Below, piece after piece: positions 34,759 to 46,534 of a DNA stretch of 64,000 nucleotides. The DNA lies in contig QQVN01000004.1 of the NCBI GenBank assembly GCA_003352285.1, positions 107,306 through 171,305 on the forward strand. Reading direction: 5' to 3'. Position 1 is the stretch's first letter, and each line of letters opens with the position of its first letter. The position numbers and the translations under genes are program-made. The stretch is from Thermoproteota archaeon. Its GTDB lineage: Archaea > Thermoproteota > Nitrososphaeria > Nitrososphaerales > Nitrosopumilaceae. The notes under the pieces were generated by a model that searched no databases, was not told the origin of the DNA, and saw only the letters and a list, made by a program, of their open reading frames with translations.

Positions 34759-35499
34759 ATGGGTTTGTTGGACAGATTAAGTCGTACATTTGATGAATAT
34801 GGATACGACCTAGATGGTTATGACAAAAATGGTTATGACAAAAAAGGATACGACAAAAACGGGTATGACAGGGACGGATATGACAAAAATGGTTATGACA
34901 AAAAGGGGTTTAACAAAAAAGGGTTTGACAAAAAAGGATTTGACAAAAAAGGATACGACAAAAGAGGATACAAAGACGGATATGACGAAGATGGATTTGA
35001 TTTCAAGGGTTACAATAAGTATGGATTTAACAGAAATGGTTATGACAAAAAAGGATATGATAAAGATGGATATGACATTCGGGGCTTTTCTATAGTTGGA
35101 ATTCACATCGATACAAAAACTGCTTTCGATAAAGAGGGGTTTAACAAAAAAGGATACGACAAAAACGGGTTTAACAAAAATGGATATGACAAAAAAGGAT
35201 ACGACAAAAATGGGTTTAACAAAAATGGTTATGACAAAAAAGGCTTCGACAAAAACGGGTTTGACAAAAATGGATATGACAAAAACGGATATGACCTAAA
35301 CGGGTATGATGAAAACGGATACGATAAAGACGGATACAACAAAGACGGATATGATCAAAATGGATACGACCGTAATGGGTATGACGAAGATGGATACGAC
35401 AGTAACGGATATGATCAAAATGGATATGATCACCTAGGTTACGACAAAGAAGGATACAACCAAGAAGGATACAACAAATTCAATAAAAAGAAAGTCTAG
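34759..35499 (+). CDS. GYDKN pentapeptide tandem-repeat protein
   Basis: 246 residues, of which ~225 are ~42 tandem five-residue units of consensus G-[YF]-[DN]-K-[NKD]. A 14-residue header (MGLLDRLSRTFDEY) precedes block 1 (19 units); a non-repeat insert GFSIVGIHIDTKTAFDKE at ~112-129 separates block 2 (23 units). There is no signal peptide, membrane segment or cysteine. The phrases DKNGYD and DEDGYD resemble calcium-binding DxDG turns, and the aromatic at every fifth residue suggests a regular solenoid; both are inference. It is not the A(D/N)LXX pentapeptide-repeat family. Function unknown. Synonymous codons vary between units, which argues for selection on the protein. Confidence 0.85.
   Translation: MGLLDRLSRTFDEYGYDLDGYDKNGYDKKGYDKNGYDRDGYDKNGYDKKGFNKKGFDKKGFDKKGYDKRGYKDGYDEDGFDFKGYNKYGFNRNGYDKKGYDKDGYDIRGFSIVGIHIDTKTAFDKEGFNKKGYDKNGFNKNGYDKKGYDKNGFNKNGYDKKGFDKNGFDKNGYDKNGYDLNGYDENGYDKDGYNKDGYDQNGYDRNGYDEDGYDSNGYDQNGYDHLGYDKEGYNQEGYNKFNKKKV
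34801..35481 (+). repeat. 15-bp tandem repeat array coding GYDKN units
   Basis: About 42 units of the type gg(n)-tay-gac-aaa-aay, broken once near 35085-35140. Units are variable in the third base of Gly, Tyr, Asp and Asn codons. The second half changes toward D/E/Q/S at position 4. Confidence 0.9.
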
Positions 35500-35579
35500 T
35501 AAAATAATTCACCACAAGAAGGGTATCGGAAGAAAGACGAATTATAACGGGAATGCTTCTTGATTCGAATCATCAATAT

Positions 35580-38444
<2,865 letters not shown>

Positions 38445-38448
38445 TGTA

Positions 38449-41130
38449 TCATCCTAAAATCATTGACTTTGCCTTTTGGATTGCAGCGTCTTTTTTAGAT
38501 GTGTCTTTTCCTCCCCCTTGGGCAAATTTTGCATCTCCGCCGCCTGAACCGCCTAAAATTCCAGCAATTTCCTTCGCAATATCGCCTGCTTTCATGCCTG
38601 ATTCCTCTCCACAGTATACAATTGCACGAATTGTTGGACCTGATTCAAAAATTCCACAATATGCAGCCTTTGATTCTGCTTGAATCAGTTTTTTGCCAAA
38701 ATTAATGTGAAAGAATTCATCAAAATTATCACTGAATGTAAAGCATCTCTTTTCCTTTACCGTAACCTCTTCAAGATTTCCAGACTCTCCTGCAGATACT
38801 CGCTCAAGCAAAACTGGAATCAACTCCCTTGCTTTTTGTTTCTGCTCTTCTCTTTGCTTTTCTAGCTTCTCTCTGTTTGCAGCTAACTCCTTTTCTTTTG
38901 CAGCTAGCTCCTTTTGTTCTGTAACGTATCGGTGTGCTGTTTCACCTGATACAAACTCTAATCTGACAACTCCGTCCTGGATTCTCTTTGTTTTTGTAAT
39001 CTTTATGAGATCAATGTCTCCTGTCTTTTTTACATGCGTTCCACCGCAGGCTTCAACATCAAAGTCCTCAATGGATACAATTCTAACTGATTTTACTGGA
39101 ACAACTCCTCCCTGATAAATTCTAAATCCGTACTTTTGTTCCGCAGTTCCTCTGTCATAGTAGTCAATTGAAATCGGCATGTTCTTTTTTACAATGCTGT
39201 TTGCCTTTTCCTCAATCTTTTGAATCTCGGAATCAGTCAGTGCAGAGTGGTGCGTGATGTCTAGTCTTGCATGATCTGCTTCTTTGAATGCAGAGTGCTG
39301 CCAAACCCAAGAGCCCAGCACACTGCGTGATGATGAGTTTAGAACGTGTGTACTGGAGTGATTCTTTGTAATGTTTCCGCGTCTACTCGCATCAACCTTG
39401 CATGCAACTGTCTCTCCTTCCTTTGGTGTTCCACCCTGCAGCTGATGCACTACAACATCGCCGTGTTTGTTAACATCAATTACTTTGAATCCAGCTATAC
39501 TACCATAGTCTGGCTCCTGTCCTCCACCTCTAGCATAAAACGAAGTTCTATCAAGTACTATAGAGTCATCAAAAACTTTGAGAACTTTAGCATCAAACTC
39601 CATTGGGTCATCTTTGTAAAATAACATGTCAGTTTCTGGGAGGCCCTCTAAGGGAAGATGCTCAATTGTCTTTTTCTTTTCTGATTGGTGCAAATCTGAT
39701 AATTTTGAGTAAAACGTAGAGGGGATCTCTGAAATTACCTGCAATTCTTTGAGATAATCAGGCGTGATTCCGTCTGATTCGTACATTGTGATTAACTCAT
39801 CTACGCTTGGAACCTTCTTCTTTGCACGAAGATTGTTTGCAATCTTTTCCATTCTGGATTTTGATTCTTCATACCTGCTTGATTCAACCTTGATAATCTT
39901 CTTGACATCCTCTCTTGCGCCATCAAGCTCAGGATATGTATGCTTTAGATAGTCAACATGCGTATCAATAAGGTCATCAATGTCTAGTTTTAGCTTCATG
40001 TTATCCATCGTTCCAATAATTCTTCGTAGCATCATCCGCAAGTTGTAACCTCCACCAACGTTACTGGGTAATGCGCCATCTGATATAGCAAAGATTAGCG
40101 TGCGCAAGTGATCAGCAATCAGATATGCACCTTCAATTGGTGTGATGATTCGCCTTAACTGTTCATCAGATAGTCCAGAATTTTTTATTGCAATCTTTCT
40201 TACGTCTGTCAAGTCCTCAAAGTTATCCAAATTCTTTGCAATCTCTGTAAAGTATTTTGTAAGTAATGTGGAATCAGAATCAATTCCAATTTTTTCAAAC
40301 AATTTGTTTGTAATCGGTCCAAAGCAGCAATCATATGCAGTCGGTGTACCCATTGTAATCCACGCAAATCTCTCAAGACCTGCTCCCATGTCAATTACTT
40401 TTTGGTCTAGTGTAGTTGCATTGTTTAGCTCCCCCTGAAATTCTGTAAACACTGCATTTCCAATCTCCAGTCCTCTAACAAAATATTCCAGCGATGATCC
40501 AAATGAACCGCCGCCTTCCCAAACGTCTTCAACAAAGACAACTTCGTCTCTCTTTATTCCAAACTGATCCGTAAGTAATCTAAAATCCAAATCAACACAC
40601 TCATCCTTCCAGTATCCTTGAGAGTTTGGAACAGAGTGCTGACCAATCATACAAAAGCTAGAAAAGTGTCTTCCAGTGACGCCAACATTTTCCAAGTCCT
40701 TGAACCTAAGACATGTCTGCGGAACAACTAACGGATTTGCAGGAAACTCAAAGACAACTTTTGAACCCATTATTCTTTGAAAGTCTACAATTGATGCAAT
40801 GGTAAAGAAGAGATCTTCTCGCCATCTGCACACTACTGGATATCTATTCACTGATGTGTGGCCATTTTTTACAAAGAATGACTCTACCTGCTTCCATGAT
40901 TCTGTATAATCAAATCTCTTACTTGTGGGGGGATTTCCTATGAAGGAGTAGGTATCAGAGCCGTGGTCAGGGCAATGAATTCTATTTGCATCCAGAGTCC
41001 AAAAGAATCTCTTGCATGTGGCACATGACTTGCGCTCAAATCCTTGCTCTTCGAATAGCTTTACCTTGTAGTACCTATCAGAATCAGCTGAAAATTTTGC
41101 TAAAATCTCTTTTTTCCCCAATATCTGCAC
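38449..41130 (-). CDS. alaS: Alanyl-tRNA synthetase, archaeal type
   Basis: 893 residues, class II. The N-terminal archaeal extension has a zinc site (SCATCKRFFWTLDANRIHCPDH). The catalytic core includes RWREDLFFTIASIVDFQR, and EYFVRGLEIGNAVF. The editing domain has KNHSSTHVLNSSSRSVLG (HxxxH) and CGGTH, the zinc ligands that clear mischarged Ser/Gly. A C-terminal coiled coil (KELAAKEKELAANREKLEKQ) and GGSGGGDAKFAQGGGKD complete the family pattern. It is first in an alaS-leuS operon. Confidence 0.97.
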   Translation of the reverse strand: MQILGKKEILAKFSADSDRYYKVKLFEEQGFERKSCATCKRFFWTLDANRIHCPDHGSDTYSFIGNPPTSKRFDYTESWKQVESFFVKNGHTSVNRYPVVCRWREDLFFTIASIVDFQRIMGSKVVFEFPANPLVVPQTCLRFKDLENVGVTGRHFSSFCMIGQHSVPNSQGYWKDECVDLDFRLLTDQFGIKRDEVVFVEDVWEGGGSFGSSLEYFVRGLEIGNAVFTEFQGELNNATTLDQKVIDMGAGLERFAWITMGTPTAYDCCFGPITNKLFEKIGIDSDSTLLTKYFTEIAKNLDNFEDLTDVRKIAIKNSGLSDEQLRRIITPIEGAYLIADHLRTLIFAISDGALPSNVGGGYNLRMMLRRIIGTMDNMKLKLDIDDLIDTHVDYLKHTYPELDGAREDVKKIIKVESSRYEESKSRMEKIANNLRAKKKVPSVDELITMYESDGITPDYLKELQVISEIPSTFYSKLSDLHQSEKKKTIEHLPLEGLPETDMLFYKDDPMEFDAKVLKVFDDSIVLDRTSFYARGGGQEPDYGSIAGFKVIDVNKHGDVVVHQLQGGTPKEGETVACKVDASRRGNITKNHSSTHVLNSSSRSVLGSWVWQHSAFKEADHARLDITHHSALTDSEIQKIEEKANSIVKKNMPISIDYYDRGTAEQKYGFRIYQGGVVPVKSVRIVSIEDFDVEACGGTHVKKTGDIDLIKITKTKRIQDGVVRLEFVSGETAHRYVTEQKELAAKEKELAANREKLEKQREEQKQKARELIPVLLERVSAGESGNLEEVTVKEKRCFTFSDNFDEFFHINFGKKLIQAESKAAYCGIFESGPTIRAIVYCGEESGMKAGDIAKEIAGILGGSGGGDAKFAQGGGKDTSKKDAAIQKAKSMILG

Positions 41131-41168
41131 TCAATAGAGTCCAGTATTAAGAAATTCCGTCGCTGATT

Positions 41169-43385
41169 TTATTTCATGAACGGAATTATCTTTCCAGTCT
41201 GTGCTATGTGAATTGACTTTTTCTCACTAAGATTCTCAATGTCATTCATCTTGATAGAGCCATCCATTACCGTATACAATGTATTTTCAATGTAAAATGA
41301 TCTGGCTGGCATGTAAGAGTAATTGTAGCTGCTTCCCTCAAAGTGAACGATGGTTCCCTTTTCCTTGAATCCTTTACTGTCAAATCCATAAACATAGAAT
41401 CCATTCCATGTCTTGTATTCTGGTGCTCTAATACTAGAGCCGGAAATTGAATCAACATTTCCTTTGATTGGAATTGACATTATGTTTTTGCCCTTGTCAA
41501 GCAACAATGACTTGTGGTTGTAAAGAGCCTCTGAATCAGTAGAGCCATCGCCAATCAATATGGTGTCAATCTCCTTTGGATTCTTCAGGTCACTTACATC
41601 AAAGAGTGATACCTTGACACCAAGCGTCTGAACTCCTCCCCATTGGTTTACCTTTGTGTCGCGCCCAAATCCAATAATTGTGTCCTTGTCATATGGCTGC
41701 AAATAGTTTGAGAATCCAGGAATCTTTAGCTCACCTAGAATCTTTGGCGTGTTGGTTGAAAGATCAATTACAAAGAAGGGATCAATCTGCTCAAATGTCA
41801 CCAAGAATAGCTTGTCGCCCATGAATCTAGCAGAAAAGATTCGCTCATTTTCTGCAATCTTTTCCAGCTTTCCTACTGTCTTTAGTGATTCATCTAGTAC
41901 GTAGACATTGTTTGACGTTATTGATTCCCTGACTGAAAAAGAGTTTGAAGTTGTAGCGATTCTGAATTTACCATTGTGCTCATCCATTGAGAACTGGTTC
42001 AGTGGATACCCATTCACTTGGCCATTTGCAATGTACTTGAAATTCCCATTATCAAGGTGAATCTTGTGAATCTCAGTCTTTTGTGTGTCTTCTCTTACCT
42101 TTGTATCGTATTCTGCAATTGCCTTGTTGATTTTATCATAGAGACTGTCCTTTTGGTCCTTTGACATTGCATTGTATGTATCCTGTAGGACCTTCTCAAT
42201 TTGATTCCATTTTGAGAATGAGTCTGCATCTGAATTTTGAATTGACTTTATCTCATCTTGCGCAGATTGGGGCAATAATGGAACAACTACCAAAAAGAAT
42301 CTGTCTTTTTGCATCGTTTCATAGAATGTGTGAGGAAGATTCTTTTGATATGTGATAAACAAGTTGTCTTCTGAAACAAAAATTGTATTAGAATGACCCA
42401 TCAAGAATGATTCAGAGTTTATCAGATCACCAGATACTGAGAACGCACTTACAGTGTTAAAGTTGTAATTTGGTTCTGGATTTGGAAAGCGGTACACATC
42501 TGGTGCAAATATTGCATCTTCAGTGATGATTCTTGGAATAATTGGGTTATAGTAGTCAACTCCGCTTGTAGTCAAGAGGTAAACTGTGTCATTAATCATC
42601 CTAGAATTGTGATAGTAACCATCAATCTCATATGTGCTAATTATTTCTGGATTCTCTTTGTCTGATACATCAATGATTGTGGCAATAGTCTTTGGAGTGT
42701 AGATTCTCTGTGGGATGTAGTCATACTCTGCGATTCCCATAGTGTCCCCAGAACCATGATAAAATATCACGAGATTATCTCCATTTAGAAACATGTTCTC
42801 AAGGTTTTGTTGTTCGACATCTAGTGCAACTTTGAGTATTACTTTGGCAGATTCTGCTGGATATGCCTCAATTATAGTAAGACTGTTTTGTGATAATACG
42901 TATAGATATTTTCCATCTGTTTTGATAAAGTCTGGCTCATCTACATTTTCAACCTGAACATTTGTCTTTGAGAAATCTACACCTGTTCCAACTCCACCAT
43001 CAAATTCATCCACTCCAGCCTGTGGTTCTGCCATTGGTGGAGCACCAGGTGTTGGTGCAGAAGTTGGCATGGGCTCAGATACTGATTCTACCATTCTTCT
43101 TTCTAGCATCAAGCCGTCATCAAACATGAAAACCCCGCCTCCTCTGAATCCACTGTTTAACTGATTTTGAATTACAGATTCAGCTAAATACTCTTGAACT
43201 TCATTATAGCTTGCAAATTTTATCAGAGAACCTGATTCCTCCATTGAAGAAAATTTTGTAATTGTAGGCTCCTTCGTTACATCAACATTATTTGAAATGG
43301 CATCCTCAGGATCTAATAGAAGAATAGCTGCAAAGAGACCGACTATGACAACTGCTGCTATAATTCCTAGAACTAGTTTACTCAT
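41169..43385 (-). CDS. Membrane-anchored secreted beta-propeller protein
   Basis: About 738 residues from ATG 43385 (MSKLVLGIIAAVVIVGLFAAI), preferred to TTG 43397 since GGAG lies just upstream. The N-terminus is a membrane anchor or uncleaved signal. From ~140 on, NVQVENVDEPDFIKTDGKYLYVLSQNSLTIIEAYPAE, then ENPEIISTYEIDGYYHNSRMINDTVYLLTT and KFRIATTSN fit the archaeal/bacterial beta-propeller family PF09826. A charged helical insert (~370-440) is present. It probably acts outside the membrane; no catalytic residues are evident. The gene is divergent from the cysteine-rich gene at 43548. Confidence 0.85.
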   Translation of the reverse strand: MSKLVLGIIAAVVIVGLFAAILLLDPEDAISNNVDVTKEPTITKFSSMEESGSLIKFASYNEVQEYLAESVIQNQLNSGFRGGGVFMFDDGLMLERRMVESVSEPMPTSAPTPGAPPMAEPQAGVDEFDGGVGTGVDFSKTNVQVENVDEPDFIKTDGKYLYVLSQNSLTIIEAYPAESAKVILKVALDVEQQNLENMFLNGDNLVIFYHGSGDTMGIAEYDYIPQRIYTPKTIATIIDVSDKENPEIISTYEIDGYYHNSRMINDTVYLLTTSGVDYYNPIIPRIITEDAIFAPDVYRFPNPEPNYNFNTVSAFSVSGDLINSESFLMGHSNTIFVSEDNLFITYQKNLPHTFYETMQKDRFFLVVVPLLPQSAQDEIKSIQNSDADSFSKWNQIEKVLQDTYNAMSKDQKDSLYDKINKAIAEYDTKVREDTQKTEIHKIHLDNGNFKYIANGQVNGYPLNQFSMDEHNGKFRIATTSNSFSVRESITSNNVYVLDESLKTVGKLEKIAENERIFSARFMGDKLFLVTFEQIDPFFVIDLSTNTPKILGELKIPGFSNYLQPYDKDTIIGFGRDTKVNQWGGVQTLGVKVSLFDVSDLKNPKEIDTILIGDGSTDSEALYNHKSLLLDKGKNIMSIPIKGNVDSISGSSIRAPEYKTWNGFYVYGFDSKGFKEKGTIVHFEGSSYNYSYMPARSFYIENTLYTVMDGSIKMNDIENLSEKKSIHIAQTGKIIPFMK

Positions 43386-43451
43386 ATCGTGCTCCAAGAC
43401 AAGTTCGAATATTTAGAACTTGCTCCTATTTTCTCACCGACTATCAAAATC

Positions 43452-43472
43452 ATATGTTTCCAAATAACATAT
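43452..43472. promoter_or_regulatory. Inverted repeat ATATGTT-N7-AACATAT
   Basis: A perfect 7-bp inverted repeat with a 7-nt spacer lies in the 162-bp region between the divergent genes starting at 43385 and 43548. The geometry fits a dimeric regulator site. It lies ~12 bp before a second, longer inverted repeat. Confidence 0.45.
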
Positions 43473-43483
43473 TTGAATAAAGG

Positions 43484-43511
43484 CTTTGATTAAATTTGGT
43501 TTTAATCAAAG
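43484..43511. promoter_or_regulatory. Inverted repeat with perfect 11-bp arms, candidate operator
   Basis: ctttgattaaa (43484-43494) and tttaatcaaag (43501-43511) are exact reverse complements around a 6-nt centre. The site ends directly before the TATA-like gttattatgtaac (43512-43524) that would drive the gene at 43548, so a bound protein would touch the BRE/TATA region. Confidence 0.55.
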
Positions 43512-43547
43512 GTTATTATGTAACTTTGACAATTTAGGTAAGGCAAT

Positions 43548-44432
43548 ATGAAAACAAACTTTGTACTTTTCTTAATTACTGCAATCGCACTTTCTGGCTT
43601 TATGATGATGCCTAGTGTAAGTGCTGCACACCATGATGCAAAACTAGATTCTTCAATTAAATTATCAGTTGGAGAAACAGCTGAGATTAAATCAAAACAA
43701 CTAGCTATCACACTTGACGATATTTCTGACTCGAGATGTCCAAAGGATGTAACTTGCATCTGGGAAGGTGAAGTAACTGCAACTTTAAGCATTACAAAAG
43801 GTGATGACAAATCTTCTACAATTGAAATTAAAACTAGTGAAACCACTTCAGTTGAATTTAGCACCTATTCCCTAACGTTGACAAACACAGAACCATATCC
43901 TGAAGAAAATATGGAGATCAAAAAAGAACAATATGTTATAACACTACTCGTTGAAAACATGATCAAAACTCCACTAGATCAATTCAAGTCTGGAATATCT
44001 TCGAAAGATATAGTGTGCATGGATTCGCTTATTCTATTACTAAAATATGATGACTCACCTGCATGTGTGTCTCTTGAAACTTCCACAAGACTAGTAGAAC
44101 GTGGATGGACTTTGGTAGAGTCTGCAATTGACAGCTTTGAAGAATGCACAGCAGCGGGAAATCCAGTCATGGAATCATACCCAAGACAATGCAGAACAGA
44201 TGATGGCCAAACCTTTGTTGAAGAGATTCCATCAAGAATGGCAAGTCCAGAATATCAATGCAACAACTTTGGCGGAACCTGGCTTGAGGAATTTAATGAA
44301 TGTGAATACATCTCATCTGAGCAGTGCTCAGAGTTAAATGGTGAGTACTTTGAATGTGAATCTGCATGCAGACATGATCCTGATGCACAAGTCTGTACAA
44401 TGCAGTGTGTTCCAGTCTGCTCTGTGAAATAA
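43548..44432 (+). CDS. Secreted cysteine-rich protein (C-terminal eight-cysteine cluster)
   Basis: 294 residues. Signal peptide (MKTNFVLFLITAIALSGFMMM..SVSA). Residues ~35-135 form a beta domain with the phrase DSRCPKDVTCIWEGEVTATL, seen in many exported bacterial and archaeal proteins of unknown role. Next comes a module VCMDSLILLLKYDDSPACVSLETSTRLVERGW, like that in the protein at 30917, then ECTAAGNPVMESYPRQC. The last ~58 residues hold eight cysteines (CNNFGGTW ... CVPVC). The disulfide-rich end suggests an extracellular binding protein. It is preceded by two inverted repeats, suggesting regulated expression. Confidence 0.82.
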   Translation: MKTNFVLFLITAIALSGFMMMPSVSAAHHDAKLDSSIKLSVGETAEIKSKQLAITLDDISDSRCPKDVTCIWEGEVTATLSITKGDDKSSTIEIKTSETTSVEFSTYSLTLTNTEPYPEENMEIKKEQYVITLLVENMIKTPLDQFKSGISSKDIVCMDSLILLLKYDDSPACVSLETSTRLVERGWTLVESAIDSFEECTAAGNPVMESYPRQCRTDDGQTFVEEIPSRMASPEYQCNNFGGTWLEEFNECEYISSEQCSELNGEYFECESACRHDPDAQVCTMQCVPVCSVK

Positions 44433-44470
44433 ACTAAATATTTAGAGATTTGTAACAAAATTTAACGAGT

Positions 44471-44776
44471 CTAGAAAACATACACATAGTTTGCGCCAGT
44501 CTCTTTTGTTAATCCTGATTTCATTCCCTTCTCAATAAAGTACTTGCAAATCTCTAATGAGTCATCTTTGTTTACAGTAAACCACTGTTTCCAAAACTTT
44601 GTATTTTCTCCTTGGTTTGTAAACTGCTTTTTTCTAGGAGTTGGTCTGTCAGTATTTCCAATCTTCCAGTAGCTATAGTCCTTATGACCCTCACTCATTA
44701 CCATTGCTTCAACCTCCATGATGATTTCAGACATGGTTATTCTTTTGACTCGATACATTTGCATCTTCGATTCCAT
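44471..44776 (-). CDS. Hypothetical protein, ~101 aa
   Basis: The start is set at ATG 44776 (MESKMQMYRVKRITMSEIIMEVE), 26 nt after a minus-strand TATA-like aaattata (~44798-44806); the frame reaches 44821, and ATG 44734 is another option. The core has SYWKIGNTDRPTPRKKQFTNQ and NTKFWKQWFTVNKDDSLEICKYFIEKG, aromatic-rich and basic. I do not recognise the family. No cysteine clusters, signal peptide or membrane segment are seen. Confidence 0.6.
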   Translation of the reverse strand: MESKMQMYRVKRITMSEIIMEVEAMVMSEGHKDYSYWKIGNTDRPTPRKKQFTNQGENTKFWKQWFTVNKDDSLEICKYFIEKGMKSGLTKETGANYVYVF

Positions 44777-44870
44777 TTGGACCAGTAAATAATCTCTTCG
44801 TATAATTTTCAATGAGCTCAATTTCCAAATCTTGGAAAATTTCTAAATACTTCTATGGGTCTAGTATTGT

Positions 44871-45332
44871 ATGGTTGATGCAATTCCAAAAGGATTTTCA
44901 TCTGTTACTCCTCATCTTGTAATCAATGATTGTGCAAAGGCACTTGACTTTTACGTTAAAGCATTAGGAGCTCATGAAATCTATCGCAGCATGATGCCCG
45001 ATGGAAGAGTAATGCATGCGATGATTCAACTCGGCAGCTCTATCATTATGATGGCAGATGAATTTCCAGAGATGGGTGCAGTTGGACCAAACAAACTTGG
45101 TGGTTCACCTGTTGTCATGCATATCTATACTGAAGATGCAGACAAGCTATTCAAAAAAGCAGTTGATGCTGGAGCAACACCGATAATGCCAATTAGTGAT
45201 ATGTTTTGGGGAGACAGATATGGACAAATTCAGGACCCTTATGGACACAGGTGGGCAATTGCAACTCATACAAAAGACATTGCACCACAAGAGATGGAAA
45301 AGGCAGCAAAAGAAATGTTCTCACAAAAATAG
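44871..45332 (+). CDS. VOC-superfamily (PhnB/glyoxalase-like) protein
   Basis: 153 residues with paired beta-alpha-beta-beta-beta units: SVTPHLVINDCAKALDFYVKALGAHEIYR and PVVMHIYTEDADKLFKKAVDAGATPIMPISDMFWGDRYGQIQDPYGHRWAIATH. The WGDRYG..DPYGHRW motif is typical of the PhnB-like subgroup of vicinal-oxygen-chelate proteins. A divalent metal may be bound. The substrate is not known. It is monocistronic, with a TATA-like ctaaatac (44843-44850) upstream of ATG 44871. Confidence 0.88.
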   Translation: MVDAIPKGFSSVTPHLVINDCAKALDFYVKALGAHEIYRSMMPDGRVMHAMIQLGSSIIMMADEFPEMGAVGPNKLGGSPVVMHIYTEDADKLFKKAVDAGATPIMPISDMFWGDRYGQIQDPYGHRWAIATHTKDIAPQEMEKAAKEMFSQK

Positions 45333-45403
45333 TAACAAAAAATTCTATACCTGGCCACACAGAATATACCATCAATTAAATACAATATAACAAGAGGCTA
45401 GTT

Positions 45404-45919
45404 GTGTTTGGCAAGAAAGCTCCATCAATGAAAGAAGGCGTTCATGTCTTTGCTGCAAGACCAAATGGAAAGTACAAAAAGTTTCTCTTTGGAGTTGTAA
45501 CTGGTGTTGATGGTTCTAAGATTGGCATTAACGGATTACTAATCAATCCCATTGGATTGATAAACAAGGTAGAGCAAGGAAAAGCAGGACCCCGCTCTGC
45601 AGAAATTTTAGAAAATCCGACTTCTGAGAACTGTATCTTTGGATTAATCTATAGAATTGAGCAAGACAATTTCACAGATGTTCTTGACCAGTACAAAGAC
45701 AATGTTGTAATAATTCCTCCAAAGGTTTACAATATTTTGGATGGATGGGTAAGAGAATCACTACCTGAACTAATCAACAATGTTTTGTCATTACCTCCTG
45801 GTGCAGAAAGAGACCAGGCAAGACGTACTCTAATCAATAGAAAAGACACGCTAACTGATAAGAATCTCAAACAAAATCTTTATTCTGTATGTAGAAGCCT
45901 CAAAATTTTAACTCAATAA
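45404..45919 (+). CDS. Conserved-looking hypothetical protein, 171 aa
   Basis: It begins GTG TTT GGC (MFGKKAPSMKEGVHVFAARPNGKYKKFLFG) at 45404, ~26 nt after attaaatac (45374-45382). The N-terminal ~65 residues are beta-type with GVVTGVDGSKIGINGLLINPIG; the rest is helical (DVLDQYKDNVVIIPPKVYNILDGWVRESLPELINNVLSLPPGAERDQARRTL). No family is recognised. It is soluble, with no signal peptide. Confidence 0.65.
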   Translation: MFGKKAPSMKEGVHVFAARPNGKYKKFLFGVVTGVDGSKIGINGLLINPIGLINKVEQGKAGPRSAEILENPTSENCIFGLIYRIEQDNFTDVLDQYKDNVVIIPPKVYNILDGWVRESLPELINNVLSLPPGAERDQARRTLINRKDTLTDKNLKQNLYSVCRSLKILTQ

Positions 45920-45941
45920 GTTTTCAAATTTTTAATTTGTA

Positions 45942-45983
45942 GAGGGCCACAATTTTACCGGGATGACAATTTTTGTGACCCTC
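45942..45983 (+). ncRNA. Hairpin-forming intergenic element, candidate structured RNA
   Basis: gagggccacaa (45942-45952) pairs with ttgtgaccctc (45973-45983) with one mismatch around a 20-nt loop, in the 230-bp gap before rpl12. A TGATGA...CTGA pattern follows at ~46010-46032, but a full C/D box RNA cannot be made out. It could be the terminator of the gene ending at 45919 or a small RNA. Confidence 0.3.
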
Positions 45984-46149
45984 CACATCTTTGCAGATGG
46001 CTGGCTTTGATGATTTAGATACTTCACTGAATATCATAAAGATAGATTTTGTAATGTGGTATGCCTTTTAGATCTATAAAATTTAGAAATGAAAATCGCA
46101 GTTGATTCTCTATAGTTTTATATTACTCCCCCAGTCAAAGACCGATACG

Positions 46150-46461
46150 ATGGAATACGTTTACGCTGCATTACTATTGCACAAACTACAAAAAGATGTC
46201 AATGAGGCAAACCTTACTTCCGTAGTAAAGGCCTCTGGAGCTGAGGTAAACGAGGCTCAGGTAAAGGCACTTGTAGCAGCACTAGCAGATGTAAACATTG
46301 AAGAAGCAATCAAAGCAGCTCCAGTAGCAGTTGCAGCAGCCGCAGCACCAGCAGCAGCCGGTGACGCAGGTGCAGCAGAAGCAAAGAAAGAGGAATCAAA
46401 AGAAGAGGCTGGAAAATCCGAAGAAGCTGCAATGGAAGGATTATCTTCTCTGTTTGGATAA
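46150..46461 (+). CDS. rpl12: Ribosomal stalk protein P1/L12
   Basis: 103 residues from ATG 46150 ([22 protein letters not shown]); the frame extends to 46102 but overlaps the TATA box (gttttatatta, ~46115-46125). It has the N-terminal dimerisation helices, an Ala-rich hinge ([16 protein letters not shown]) and an acidic tail ending MEGLSSLFG, the factor-recruiting peptide of archaeal P1. It is detached from the L1-L10 operon and lies on the other strand with its own promoter. Confidence 0.95.
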   Translation: MEYVYAALLLHKLQKDVNEANLTSVVKASGAEVNEAQVKALVAALADVNIEEAIKAAPVAVAAAAAPAAAGDAGAAEAKKEESKEEAGKSEEAAMEGLSSLFG

Positions 46462-46534
46462 AACCTAAAATTTTCTATTTTACATTTAATTTTCCACCAA
46501 TGTTAATTATTACTCCCTAGCTTCTCAATATGGC

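Noticed and set aside
34810..35106. Long open frame on the minus strand across the GYDKN repeats
   Set aside because: It is a by-product of the repetitive codons; composition (Val/Ile/Ser/Phe monotony) mirrors the plus-strand repeat and there is no independent start signal.
34801..35481. Regular short DNA repeats that could suggest a CRISPR array
   Set aside because: Units are 15 bp with no spacers and keep one reading frame throughout; it is a coding repeat.
45942..45983. A tRNA in the gap before rpl12
   Set aside because: The hairpin has no T-arm TTCRA sequence or cloverleaf stems.
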